From contig JACOVL010000099.1 in NCBI GenBank assembly GCA_016177355.1, positions 1 to 21,765 on the forward strand: 21,765 nucleotides of DNA. The letters run 5' to 3'. Each line of letters opens with the position of its first letter. Within the stretch, counting starts at the first letter, position 1. Below are positions 1 through 6,971 of the stretch, one piece after another. A program made the position numbers and the translations under genes. Under the pieces are notes generated by a model. The model made no database searches. It had not been told where the DNA came from and saw only the letters and a program-made list of their open reading frames with translations. This DNA is from Betaproteobacteria bacterium. Lineage in GTDB: Bacteria > Pseudomonadota > Gammaproteobacteria > Burkholderiales > SG8-41.

Positions 1-1096
1 ACTCCGGCCCGCCCGCCGGCTGCGCGCCGCCCACCCCGCGCAGCACCGGCGAGGACATGTGCCCCCAGCCGGGAATGAAGGCGGAGAAGCGCCCGGCCTC
101 GCCGCCGGCGACGAACAGGTGGATGTTGTCGGGACTGGGCACGACCGGCGTGCGCGCGTCGGGCTCGCGCTTGTACCACACCGGCAGGTTGCGGTTGTAG
201 ACCTCGCCGTAACGGCCGTTGCCATAGAGGTCGCCCCAGCGGTTGCCGGAATGCGCCCACAGGTAGTGGCGGATGTCGTGCCGCTTCCAGCCGGACTTGG
301 CGACGGTGGCCGCATGCTCGGGGCCGAGGACCACCGCGCAGTGCCCGGCGGAGACGGCGTTGTTGTTGCAGATCGTGCTCATCGCGGAGCAGACGCTGTC
401 GAGGATCCCTTCCGCGTCGTTCGCAAAGTGGTTGGTGATGCTGTGCGGCGGCTCGGCGGCGAGCACGAAGACGGTGGAGTCCTCCGCCCGGTAGCCGTGT
501 TCCACGTGATAGGGCGCGAGCGGGCTCGCCTCCTCGTTCTCGGCGATGCAGTAGGTGTATTTCCCGGGATGGCCGAGTGTGCTCTTGTCGAGCAGCCCCG
601 GCCAGCCGCCGCCGACGTTGAGCAGCACGAGGCGCAGCGCGCGGCCGATCGTGGCGTTGGCGCGGTTGCCCGGGCCGAACACGTTGCAGCCGGCGTTCAT
701 GTCGATCGCCCGGCGCACCGGCCCGTTCACCACCAGCAGCGGGCTTGCCATGTGGGTCGTGGCCTGCACGCCGTTCAGGTTGAAGCGCGCGTCGCACAGG
801 GCGAGCATCGCGGCTTCGACCACCGGTGCGTATTCGGGACGGCAGCCTGCCATCACCATGTTGATCGCCAGCACTTCGCGCGTGAGGCTGCCCCAGCGCG
901 GCGGCACGCGGCTCACCAGGCGTCCGGGCTCCCCGCTGAGCGCCGCGACCACCGCCGCGATCTTGTCCGGCGTGGGGGGCGCCAGCGGCAAGCCGTCGGA
1001 GCAGCCGCGCTCGTAATAGAACTCGATGAGATCAGTGCCTTCGGGCACCTGCACCGCCTCGGCCTGCGGCGGCGGGATGGCGTCGGTCTTTCCCAT
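1..1096 (-). CDS. Conserved protein of unknown function, 3' end outside the window (family often seen beside UGSC-type (seleno)proteins)
   Basis: The minus strand is open from an ATG at 1096 to the left edge, giving 365 codons without a stop; the C-terminus is missing. The protein begins MGKTDAIPPPQ. At residues 29-41 it has ERGCSDGLPLAPP, followed by MVMAGCRPEY (80-89), an NAGCNVFGPGNRAN block (134-147) and, near the cut end, a FIPGWGHMSSPV stretch. There is no signal peptide or membrane segment. Cysteines at 32, 84 and 137 lie inside the conserved-looking blocks, which hints at redox or metal chemistry, but that is inference. From memory, proteins opening with a DGLP.VPPT block are often encoded beside UGSC-family (seleno)proteins; the partner would lie left of this window. 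A GATAAT hexamer at 1108-1103 sits only seven bases before the ATG, so any transcript from it would be nearly leaderless. I do not assign a reaction. The overlapping + strand open frame is a shadow. Confidence 0.8.
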   Translation of the reverse strand, partial: MGKTDAIPPPQAEAVQVPEGTDLIEFYYERGCSDGLPLAPPTPDKIAAVVAALSGEPGRLVSRVPPRWGSLTREVLAINMVMAGCRPEYAPVVEAAMLALCDARFNLNGVQATTHMASPLLVVNGPVRRAIDMNAGCNVFGPGNRANATIGRALRLVLLNVGGGWPGLLDKSTLGHPGKYTYCIAENEEASPLAPYHVEHGYRAEDSTVFVLAAEPPHSITNHFANDAEGILDSVCSAMSTICNNNAVSAGHCAVVLGPEHAATVAKSGWKRHDIRHYLWAHSGNRWGDLYGNGRYGEVYNRNLPVWYKREPDARTPVVPSPDNIHLFVAGGEAGRFSAFIPGWGHMSSPVLRGVGGAQPAGGPE

Positions 1097-1172
1097 GACC
1101 CCATTATCCCACCGGGGCTTCCAAGCCGGCGCGGAATTGAGTAGATTAGGGTTCCAGAGGAGGAGGATTCCC

Positions 1173-1688
1173 ATGAAACCGATCATTGCCGTCGTCGTCG
1201 CTGCTATCCTGCTTGCCGCCTGCCAGACCACGCCTCTCGAGCCGCCGCGCGCGAACGCGCAGTTGAAGCCGACCAAGGGCAACAAGACCTTCGGCGAAGC
1301 GACCTTCGAGCAAGCAGGCGACAAGGTCCGCGTCGTCGTGTTTGTCCAGGGACTCAAACCTGGGCAGGAGCATGGCTTGCATATCCACGAGGCCGCCGAC
1401 TGTTCCGGCGACGCGACGGGCGCGAAGGGCCACTTCAATCCCCTGGGCAAGCCGCACGGACGTTACGGCAGCGCCGAGCGCCATGCCGGCGACCTGCCTT
1501 CGCTCAAGGCCAACAAAGCCGGGCGCGCCAACGTCCAGGTCGATCTCGATATCGTCACCGTGACACCCGGGCCGGCGAGCATCATCGGGCGCGGCCTCGT
1601 CGTTCACGCCGGCCCCGACGACTTCAAGACCCAGCCGCACGGCAACGCCGGCGCGCGCATCGCCTGCGGCGTGATCCAGGCCGGCTAG
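1173..1688 (+). CDS. sodC: Periplasmic Cu/Zn superoxide dismutase, lipoprotein
   Basis: It converts superoxide to hydrogen peroxide and oxygen in the cell envelope. The 171-residue product starts with a lipoprotein signal (lipobox LAAC, Cys17), so it is probably membrane-anchored. All active-site residues are visible: copper ligands His70 and His72 (GLHIH), bridging His87 (GHFNP) and His145 (VVHAG); zinc ligands His87, His95, His104 and Asp107 (ERHAGD). The C-terminal signature GNAGARIACGVI (157-168) holds the substrate-guiding Arg162 and Cys165, which should pair with Cys77. The ATG at 1173 is chosen because a strong GAGGAGGAGG ribosome site ends a few bases upstream and the lipobox is then correctly placed. 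An in-frame upstream extension to 1026 would run into the divergent gene. It is transcribed away from the left-edge gene and sits 138 bases before the cytochrome b gene, so it may share oxidant-defence regulation but need not share a transcript. Confidence 0.96.
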   Translation: MKPIIAVVVAAILLAACQTTPLEPPRANAQLKPTKGNKTFGEATFEQAGDKVRVVVFVQGLKPGQEHGLHIHEAADCSGDATGAKGHFNPLGKPHGRYGSAERHAGDLPSLKANKAGRANVQVDLDIVTVTPGPASIIGRGLVVHAGPDDFKTQPHGNAGARIACGVIQAG

Positions 1689-1692
1689 AGCG

Positions 1693-1720
1693 GGAACTCC
1701 AGGCGTCGAAGGATTCGAAA
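1693..1720 (+). promoter_or_regulatory. Possible ECF (sigma-E-like) promoter before the cytochrome b / MsrP-like / MrpX genes
   Basis: GGAACT at 1693-1698 is followed after 16 bases by TCGAAA at 1715-1720. This resembles the -35 GGAACTT and -10 TCAAA/TCTGA elements of extracytoplasmic-function sigma factors. It would give a leader of about 100 bases to the cytochrome gene. Only pattern likeness supports it, but the A. suillum counterpart of this module is controlled by an ECF sigma factor, which makes the match worth recording. Confidence 0.3.
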
Positions 1721-1826
1721 ATCAGCTAAAGGCGCATCGCATCCAAAATGGAGTACCCTGCGTAGAAACGATGGGACGGCCGCGCCGCAGGCGAGGCCGG
1801 AGCAAACGATGAAGGAGGGCGGGCGC

Positions 1827-2462
1827 ATGACGCCGGAGCGGAGCCATACCGTTCAAGTGCATCCGCTGGTCGTGAGAATCACCCATTGGATCAACGTCTT
1901 CGCGATCCTGATCATGGTCGCGTCGGGGTGGCGCATCTATAACGCGTCACCGCTGTTCGGCTTCAAGTTTCCCGGCGACTGGACGCTCGGCGGCTGGCTC
2001 GCAGGGGCGCTGCAGTGGCATTTCGCGGCGATGTGGCTGCTTGCCGCGAGCGGCCTGGTCTATGTAACTTACGGCATCGTGTCCGGGCATTACCGGCACA
2101 AGCTGCTGCCGATCGCGCCGGCGGCGGCTTGGCGTGACATCGCGGCCGCCTTCCGCGGCAAGCTCACGCACGACGATCTGCGGGTCTACAACGCCGCGCA
2201 GCGCGCGGCGTACCTGGGCGCCATCCTGATCGGCATCGTGCTGGTGTTGTCCGGGCTCGTGCTATGGAAGCCGGTGCAGTTCCACACGCTCGGCCTGCTC
2301 ATGGGCGATTACGAAGGCGCTCGCTACGTGCATTTCTTCGCAATGGCGGCGCTGGTGCTGTTCGTGATCGTCCACGTGGTCATGGTGCTGCTCGTCCCGC
2401 GCACCTTCCCGACCATGTTCACCGGTCGCGCGCGCGTTCCGGCCGCGGCCGAGGGAGACTGA
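1827..2462 (+). CDS. Membrane cytochrome b (cytochrome b561 / hydrogenase cytochrome b type), probable electron donor to the adjacent MsrP-like enzyme
   Basis: The protein has 211 residues and about four membrane helices (roughly 21-40, 61-83, 127-147 and 168-190). Candidate haem-b ligands lie in them: His20 (RITHW), His65 (QWHF), His169 (YVHFF) and His183 (IVHVV). This pattern fits the di-haem cytochrome b561 / Ni,Fe-hydrogenase cytochrome b family, not the ferric-reductase-type MsrQ of E. coli. The likely job is to pass quinol electrons across the inner membrane to the molybdopterin protein encoded one base downstream, in place of MsrQ. The ATG at 1827 is preferred over 1809 because AAGGAGG at 1812-1818 is well spaced from it and would overlap the earlier start. 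Family membership is clear; the partnership is inferred from gene order. Confidence 0.9.
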   Translation: MTPERSHTVQVHPLVVRITHWINVFAILIMVASGWRIYNASPLFGFKFPGDWTLGGWLAGALQWHFAAMWLLAASGLVYVTYGIVSGHYRHKLLPIAPAAAWRDIAAAFRGKLTHDDLRVYNAAQRAAYLGAILIGIVLVLSGLVLWKPVQFHTLGLLMGDYEGARYVHFFAMAALVLFVIVHVVMVLLVPRTFPTMFTGRARVPAAAEGD

Positions 2463-2463
2463 C

Positions 2464-3228
2464 ATGAAGCGCCTGTTCGGCATGCGACAAAGCCTCAAGG
2501 GTCAGTCCCGGTCTCAGATCGAGAGAATCGAGCGGCGGCTGTTCTTGCGGCGGGGATTGAGCCTGGGCGCGGTGGCGCTGCTCTCCGGCTGCGACGTGAC
2601 GGACGCGGAATCGGTGCAGAAGGTGCTGTGGGCGATGTCGCGCTGGAACGACCGCGTGCAGGACTGGATCTTCGATCCCGGCCGGCTCGCGCCCGAGTTT
2701 CCGGAAAGCGCGATCACCATGCCGTTTCCTTTCAACGCCTTCTATAGCATGGATCAGGCCCCGTCCGTTGACCCGGAGGGCTACCAGCTCGAGCTGAGCG
2801 GTCTCGTGCGCGAGAAGAAGCCGTGGACGCTGCCCGAGCTCTACGCACTGCAGCCGCAGCTCTCGCAAATCACCCGCCACATCTGCGTCGAGGGCTGGAG
2901 CGCGATCGGCAAATGGAGCGGCGTGCGCTTCAGCGATTTCCTCCGGCGCATCGGGGCGGACCTCACCGCCAAGTATGTCGGCTTCAAGTGCGCGGACCGG
3001 TATTGGACCAGTATCGACATGCCGACGGCGCTGCATCCGCAGACCCTGCTCACTTTCCGCTTCGCCGACCAGATCCTGCCGGCGCCGTTCGGTTTCCCGA
3101 TGAAATTGCGCATCCCGACCAAGCTCGGGTTCAAGAATCCGAAGCACATCGTCGCGATGTTCGTGACGAACGACTACCCGGGCGGCTACTGGGAAGACCA
3201 GGGCTACAACTGGTTCAGCGGGTCGTGA
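2464..3228 (+). CDS. YedY/MsrP-type molybdopterin oxidoreductase, Tat-exported, probable lipoprotein
   Basis: This 254-residue protein belongs to the sulfite-oxidase-fold molybdopterin family. The expected Mo-binding cysteine is Cys141 in RHICVEGWSAIGKW. The C-terminus (GYWEDQGYNWFSG) is typical of the compact YedY-like group. The N-terminus carries a twin-arginine motif RRLFLRR (24-30) and a hydrophobic run ending in LSGC (Cys43), so it should be exported folded with cofactor and then possibly lipidated. E. coli MsrP reduces methionine sulfoxide in oxidised periplasmic proteins, and a similar role is likely here. The gene follows the cytochrome b gene with one base between stop and start, and precedes a Met-rich exported peptide that could be its substrate. 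I leave the symbol blank because orthology to msrP, as opposed to the yedY1 group, cannot be settled by eye. Confidence 0.9.
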   Translation: MKRLFGMRQSLKGQSRSQIERIERRLFLRRGLSLGAVALLSGCDVTDAESVQKVLWAMSRWNDRVQDWIFDPGRLAPEFPESAITMPFPFNAFYSMDQAPSVDPEGYQLELSGLVREKKPWTLPELYALQPQLSQITRHICVEGWSAIGKWSGVRFSDFLRRIGADLTAKYVGFKCADRYWTSIDMPTALHPQTLLTFRFADQILPAPFGFPMKLRIPTKLGFKNPKHIVAMFVTNDYPGGYWEDQGYNWFSGS

Positions 3229-3291
3229 GGGTTTGCAGGCGTGTCACGCAGCATCGATTTGTTTTCGTTCAACCTTGAAAGGGAATCGGGC

Positions 3292-3540
3292 ATGAAAAAA
3301 CTGATTGCGGCCGTGTTTGCCTGTTGCCTGCCGTTCGCCATGGGCGGGGCTCACGCCCAGGACATGAAGAAGGACGAAATGAAGAAGGAGATGAAGAAAG
3401 GCGGGATGAAGAAGGAGATGAAAAAAGGGGAGATGAAGAAAGACGCCATGGGCAAGGGCGGGATGATGAAGGATATGCACAAGGGCGGGATGATGAAAGA
3501 CGGGAAGGGCGGCATGATGCAGGAAGAAATGAAAAAATGA
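3292..3540 (+). CDS. Exported Met/Lys-rich repeat peptide, MrpX-like (pentapeptide MXKDX repeat family)
   Basis: The 82-residue product has a signal peptide (1-22, cleavage after AHA) and a 60-residue mature part made almost wholly of MKKE/MKKG/MMKD-like repeats. Fifteen of the 60 mature residues are methionine and most others are Lys, Gly, Glu or Asp, so it is probably unstructured and very soluble. The start at 3292 has AAAGGGAA upstream and yields a standard signal peptide; a longer reading from 3241 buries the signal. It lies 63 bases after the MsrP-like gene. In Azospira suillum a periplasmic Met-rich peptide (MrpX) with a neighbouring YedY-type reductase scavenges hypochlorite through cycles of Met oxidation and repair. 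The composition and neighbours here match that model. Copper binding through Met is an alternative. The long antisense open frames over it are low-complexity shadows. Confidence 0.88.
   Translation: MKKLIAAVFACCLPFAMGGAHAQDMKKDEMKKEMKKGGMKKEMKKGEMKKDAMGKGGMMKDMHKGGMMKDGKGGMMQEEMKK
3364..3537 (+). repeat. Degenerate short tandem repeats inside the Met-rich peptide gene
   Basis: The coding strand repeats units built on atgaagaa(a/g) followed by a G/E/D codon, at a 12-15 base period. The first half is MKK-type and the second half is GGMMKD-type. Such repeats can expand or contract, so the number of Met units may vary between strains. Confidence 0.75.
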
Positions 3541-3769
3541 CGCGGTAATCATCGGTTGCGCCGGCAAACGCATGGCGCAGGGAACGATGGACAACGCGGC
3601 GCGCCGCCATTACCGCCATATCGAGGTGCATCCGGTCTCCGGCGCGCTCGGGGCTGCACGGCAAGCCACTGTTTTCGCGCACGAAATCGCGCGAATCCGC
3701 TTCATTTCAAGACCTTATCGTGGTATCCTTCCAAGTTAAATTCAAAAAACGCGGAACCAGGGAAGTTTC
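3541..3769. other. Intergenic region between the Met-rich peptide gene and ndk
   Basis: These 229 bases hold no convincing complete gene and no clear intrinsic terminator. A 55-codon open frame (3572-3739) contains HIEVHPVSGALGA, which loosely resembles the N-terminus of TauD/TfdA-type dioxygenases and then degenerates; it may be a gene remnant or chance. The last 70 bases are AT-richer and hold a possible ndk promoter. Confidence 0.5.
3701..3729 (+). promoter_or_regulatory. Possible housekeeping promoter for the ndk operon
   Basis: TTCATT (3701-3706) and TATCCT (3724-3729) are 17 bases apart, and a TGG precedes the -10. This would leave a leader of about 35 bases before ndk. The -35 match is weak, so position and local AT content are the main support. 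Confidence 0.35.
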
Positions 3770-4195
3770 ATGGCGGTTGAGCGTACTTTGTCCATCATCA
3801 AGCCGGATGCCGTAGCCAAGAACGTGATCGGAAAAATCTACACCCGTTTCGAGCAGGCCGGGCTGAAGGTCGTCGCGGCGCGCATGGCGTGGCTGTCGCG
3901 GGCGGAGGCCGAGGGCTTTTATGCGGTGCACAGGGAACGCCCGTTTTTCAGGGACCTGGTCGAGTTCATGACTTCGGGGCCGGTGGTGATACAGGTGCTG
4001 GAAGGCGAGGACGCGATCCAGAAAAACCGCGACCTGATGGGCGCGACCGACCCGAAGAGGGCGGCCAGGGGCACCATCCGCGCGGACTTCGCTCAAAGCA
4101 TGGATGCGAACGCGGTGCACGGCTCGGATTCGCCGCAGACCGCGGCGACCGAGATCGCCTATTTTTTTCCCAAGCAGGAAATCTACTCGCGCTGA
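3770..4195 (+). CDS. ndk: Nucleoside diphosphate kinase
   Basis: It transfers the gamma-phosphate of ATP to other nucleoside diphosphates through a phosphohistidine, keeping NTP and dNTP pools balanced. The 141-residue length is standard. Visible features are IIKPDAV with Lys11 at the N-terminus, NRDLMGATDP in the nucleotide-binding loop, and the active-site His117 in NAVHGSDS. The start at 3770 follows an AGGGAAG ribosome site and gives the usual MAVERTLSIIKPD opening. It heads a long co-directional run, with rlmN nine bases after its stop. Confidence 0.98.
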   Translation: MAVERTLSIIKPDAVAKNVIGKIYTRFEQAGLKVVAARMAWLSRAEAEGFYAVHRERPFFRDLVEFMTSGPVVIQVLEGEDAIQKNRDLMGATDPKRAARGTIRADFAQSMDANAVHGSDSPQTAATEIAYFFPKQEIYSR

Positions 4196-4204
4196 AATCA
4201 CGGC

Positions 4205-5290
4205 ATGACGGTCAATCTGCTCGGACTGGACCACGCAGCCCTGAAGGCTTTCTGCACGAACCTGGGCGAGAAGCCGTTTCGCGCCAGGCAGCTGCTGCGG
4301 TGGATCCATCACGCCGGGGTGGGCGATTTCGCGGCGATGACGGACATGTCCAGGGCGCTGCGCGAGCGGCTGCCGGCGTGCGCGTCGGTCACCGCGCCCG
4401 GGGTGCTGAGCGACACGGTCGCCGCCGACGGCACGCGCAAGTGGCTGCTCGACGTCGGCACCGGAAACGCGATCGAGACGGTGTTCATACCCGAAGCCCG
4501 CCGCGGGACATTGTGCATTTCCTCGCAGGCGGGCTGCGCGCTGGCGTGCACGTTCTGCTCGACGGGGCACCAGGGCTTCAACCGCAACCTCACGGCGGAG
4601 GAGATCATCGGCCAGCTCTGGCTTGCAGCCCGCGTTCTTCGATCGGATCTCGCAGTAGAAAGACCGATCAGCAACGTGGTGATGATGGGCATGGGCGAGC
4701 CGCTCGCCAACTTCGACAACGTGGCGGCGGCGATGCGGCTCATGCTCGACGATACGGCTTACGGCCTGTCGCGCCGGCGCGTGACGCTGTCCACCGCGGG
4801 CCTGGTGCCTGGCATCGAACGGCTGCGCGAGGAGTGCCCGGTGGCGCTCGCGGTCTCGCTCCACGCCCCGAACGACGGGCTGCGCAACGAGCTGGTACCG
4901 CTCAACCGCAAGTACCCGCTGAAAGTGCTGCTGGCGGCATGCCTGCGCTACATCGAAAAGGCGCCGCGCGATTTCGTGACCTTCGAATACGTGATGCTCG
5001 CCGGCGTGAACGACGCCGTGGCGCAGGCGCGCGAGCTGGTCCGGCTGGTGAAGGACGTGCCGTGCAAGATCAACCTCATCCCGTTCAACCCGTTTCCCGG
5101 CACGCAGTACACGCGCTCCGGTCCGGAGGCGATCGCGCGCTTCCAGGACGCATTGACGCGGGAGGGGCTGATCACGACGATCCGCAAGACGCGCGGTGAT
5201 GACATAGACGCCGCCTGCGGCCAGCTCGCGGGATACGTGCGGGACCGTACAAAACGCAGACAGCGCAGCGAAAAGGAAGCGGCGGCATGA
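4205..5290 (+). CDS. rlmN: Dual-specificity 23S rRNA (A2503-C2) / tRNA (A37-C2) methyltransferase, radical SAM
   Basis: RlmN makes 2-methyladenosine in 23S rRNA and in some tRNAs. The 361-residue protein has the radical-SAM cluster motif CALACTFC (Cys111, Cys115, Cys118), the SAM-binding MGMGEP (161-166), and Cys338 in DIDAACGQL, matching the cysteine that is transiently methylated during catalysis. The N-terminal FRARQLLRW block is typical. Its stop overlaps the pilF start (ATGA at 5287-5290), which implies translational coupling. Its place after ndk and before pilF is conserved in beta- and gammaproteobacteria. Confidence 0.98.
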   Translation: MTVNLLGLDHAALKAFCTNLGEKPFRARQLLRWIHHAGVGDFAAMTDMSRALRERLPACASVTAPGVLSDTVAADGTRKWLLDVGTGNAIETVFIPEARRGTLCISSQAGCALACTFCSTGHQGFNRNLTAEEIIGQLWLAARVLRSDLAVERPISNVVMMGMGEPLANFDNVAAAMRLMLDDTAYGLSRRRVTLSTAGLVPGIERLREECPVALAVSLHAPNDGLRNELVPLNRKYPLKVLLAACLRYIEKAPRDFVTFEYVMLAGVNDAVAQARELVRLVKDVPCKINLIPFNPFPGTQYTRSGPEAIARFQDALTREGLITTIRKTRGDDIDAACGQLAGYVRDRTKRRQRSEKEAAA

Positions 5291-6081
5291 GCCGTATTTC
5301 CATCATCGTGTTGGTAATGGTCCTGATGCTGACAAGCCTGGCGGGCTGCGCAGTGACGCAGAGGTCCGACAGCGGGCTGTCTGCATCCGCCCCGGCCCGG
5401 GAGGACAGCGTCGAGCGCGCGCGGGCTCGCGCCCACACCGAGCTTGCCGCGGTCTACTACGAGATCGGCAACATGGCCGTGGCGCTGGAAGAGGCGCGGG
5501 AGGCGCTGCGCTCGGACGCCGACTACGGGCCGGCGCACAACATCGCCGGGCTGGTCTACGGCGAGCTCAAGGAAGATCGCCTGGCGGAGGAAAGCTTCCA
5601 GCGCGCGCTGCGCGTCAATCCGCTCGATTCGGACGCCAACAACAACTATGGCTCTTTCCTGTGCCAGCGCAAGCGCGAGGAGGAGGCCATCCGGTATTAC
5701 CTGGCGGCGGTGCGCAACCCGTTGTATCAGACGCCCGACCGTTCCTACGTCAACGCCGGCGTATGCGCGCGGCGCCGTGGAGATACCGCCGGCGCGCAGG
5801 GATATTTCCAGCTGGCGCTGAAATTGCGGCCGGCCCAGCCGCAGGCGCTCTACCAGCTGGCCGATCTTTCCTACGCGCGCGGCAGCTACGAGGAAGCGAA
5901 GAGCTACCTCAACCGCCTGAGTCAGGCCGCGCAAGCGACCCCCGAAGCGCTGTGGCTGGGCGTGCGCATCGAGAGAAAGCTCGGAGACCGCGACATCGAG
6001 GAAAGCTACGCATCGCAGTTGCGCAAGAACTTCCCCAATTCCCGGGAGGCGCGCGCGCTGCTCTCCGGCCAGCAGGAATGA
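5287..6081 (+). CDS. pilF: Type IV pilus biogenesis/stability lipoprotein with TPR repeats (PilF/PilW)
   Basis: It is the outer-membrane pilotin-type lipoprotein that helps the PilQ secretin assemble. The 264-residue product has a lipoprotein signal with lipobox LAGC (Cys21), then consecutive TPR helices from about residue 45 to the C-terminus (for example the YEIGNMAVALEEAREALR and AHNIAGLVYGELKEDRLAEE units). An AAGGAAG ribosome site lies inside the end of rlmN. The stop overlaps the rodZ start (ATGA). The name pilW is used for the same protein in Neisseria. Family assignment is firm; whether the organism makes pili cannot be seen here. Confidence 0.94.
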   Translation: MSRISIIVLVMVLMLTSLAGCAVTQRSDSGLSASAPAREDSVERARARAHTELAAVYYEIGNMAVALEEAREALRSDADYGPAHNIAGLVYGELKEDRLAEESFQRALRVNPLDSDANNNYGSFLCQRKREEEAIRYYLAAVRNPLYQTPDRSYVNAGVCARRRGDTAGAQGYFQLALKLRPAQPQALYQLADLSYARGSYEEAKSYLNRLSQAAQATPEALWLGVRIERKLGDRDIEESYASQLRKNFPNSREARALLSGQQE

Positions 6082-6971
6082 ACGACGCGGTCAATATAAC
6101 ACCGCCCGCGGCGCCCGCCATCGCCCCGATGGAGGCGCCGGGCCGGCTGCTCGCCCGCTCGCGCGAGGCGCGGAACCTGAGCGTGGCCGACGTCGCGCGC
6201 CAGCTCAAGCTCTCGGCCTGGCAGATCGAGGCGCTGGAGGCCGGTCACTACCAGAGACTGCCCGGCACGGTATTCGTGCGCGGCTTCATCCGTAACTATG
6301 CGCGGCTGCTGCGTCTCGATCCCGAGGCCCTGCTGCAATCGGCCGGGGACCTGCCCCAGTCCGCGCCGCGGCCCGAAACGCCGCCGTCGCGGGACATCCC
6401 GTTTCCGACTGCGGGAAACCGGCGCTGGCGGACATATACGGCCGTAGTCGCCGTGGCAGTGGTGGCCGTGCTCGTCGTCTACGAGTTTTACTGGGACGAG
6501 CCTGAAACCGCGTGGGTGAGACGGCCGGTGGCCGCGGTGCCGGTGCTACCTGTGCCGCAACCGCTGCTGGCGCCGGCCGAGGCGGCGGACGCAGGGACGC
6601 CAGCTGCAGCGGATGATGCGCTGCCCGGCAGGCCGGTCGCAGCAACGGCCGCCGCCGCTTCCGAGCAGGCGAAAGACGCGCCGTCATCCGCCGCCGTCGC
6701 GCTGCGCGACTACGACCAGCAGCCGGAGCCGGGCGAGCGGCAGGTGCGCATGAAATTCGAGCAGGAATCGTGGGTGGAGATCCGCGACCGCAACGAGAAA
6801 GTCATCTTCTCGCAGCTGAACCGCCCCGGCACCGAGCAGTCCGTCAACGGGCGGCCGCCGCTCGCGCTGGTGGTCGGCAACGCGCACGGCGTGCGGATGA
6901 TCTACGACGATCAGCCGGTGGACCTCGCGCGCCACACCAAGATCGACGTCGCCCGCTTCATCCTGCCATGA
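6078..6971 (+). CDS. rodZ: Cytoskeleton protein RodZ (HTH plus DUF4115)
   Basis: RodZ links cytoplasmic MreB to the cell-wall elongation machinery. The 297-residue protein has an N-terminal helix-turn-helix of the Cro/CI type (about 22-86, including LSVADVARQLKLSAWQIEALE), a membrane segment (about 118-138), an Ala/Pro-rich periplasmic linker, and a C-terminal beta domain of the DUF4115 type (about 218-296, with SWVEIRDRNEKVIFS). The start at 6078 is chosen because it overlaps the pilF stop and gives the complete HTH; the open frame extends upstream only as a shadow in pilF. The stop again overlaps the next start (ispG). Confidence 0.94.
   Translation: MNDAVNITPPAAPAIAPMEAPGRLLARSREARNLSVADVARQLKLSAWQIEALEAGHYQRLPGTVFVRGFIRNYARLLRLDPEALLQSAGDLPQSAPRPETPPSRDIPFPTAGNRRWRTYTAVVAVAVVAVLVVYEFYWDEPETAWVRRPVAAVPVLPVPQPLLAPAEAADAGTPAAADDALPGRPVAATAAAASEQAKDAPSSAAVALRDYDQQPEPGERQVRMKFEQESWVEIRDRNEKVIFSQLNRPGTEQSVNGRPPLALVVGNAHGVRMIYDDQPVDLARHTKIDVARFILP

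Noticed and set aside
59..1144. Long + strand open frame opposite the left-edge gene
   Set aside because: Composition is low-complexity Arg/Ala/Val/His without recognisable motifs, and the opposite strand codes for a protein with clear conserved-looking blocks.
3559..3578. GCGCC/GGCGC inverted repeat after the Met-rich peptide gene as a terminator
   Set aside because: Five-base stem with no following T-tract.
3244..3594. Minus-strand His/Leu/Phe-rich small protein opposite the Met-rich peptide
   Set aside because: It is simply the complement of the atgaagaa repeats; it has no plausible start context of its own.
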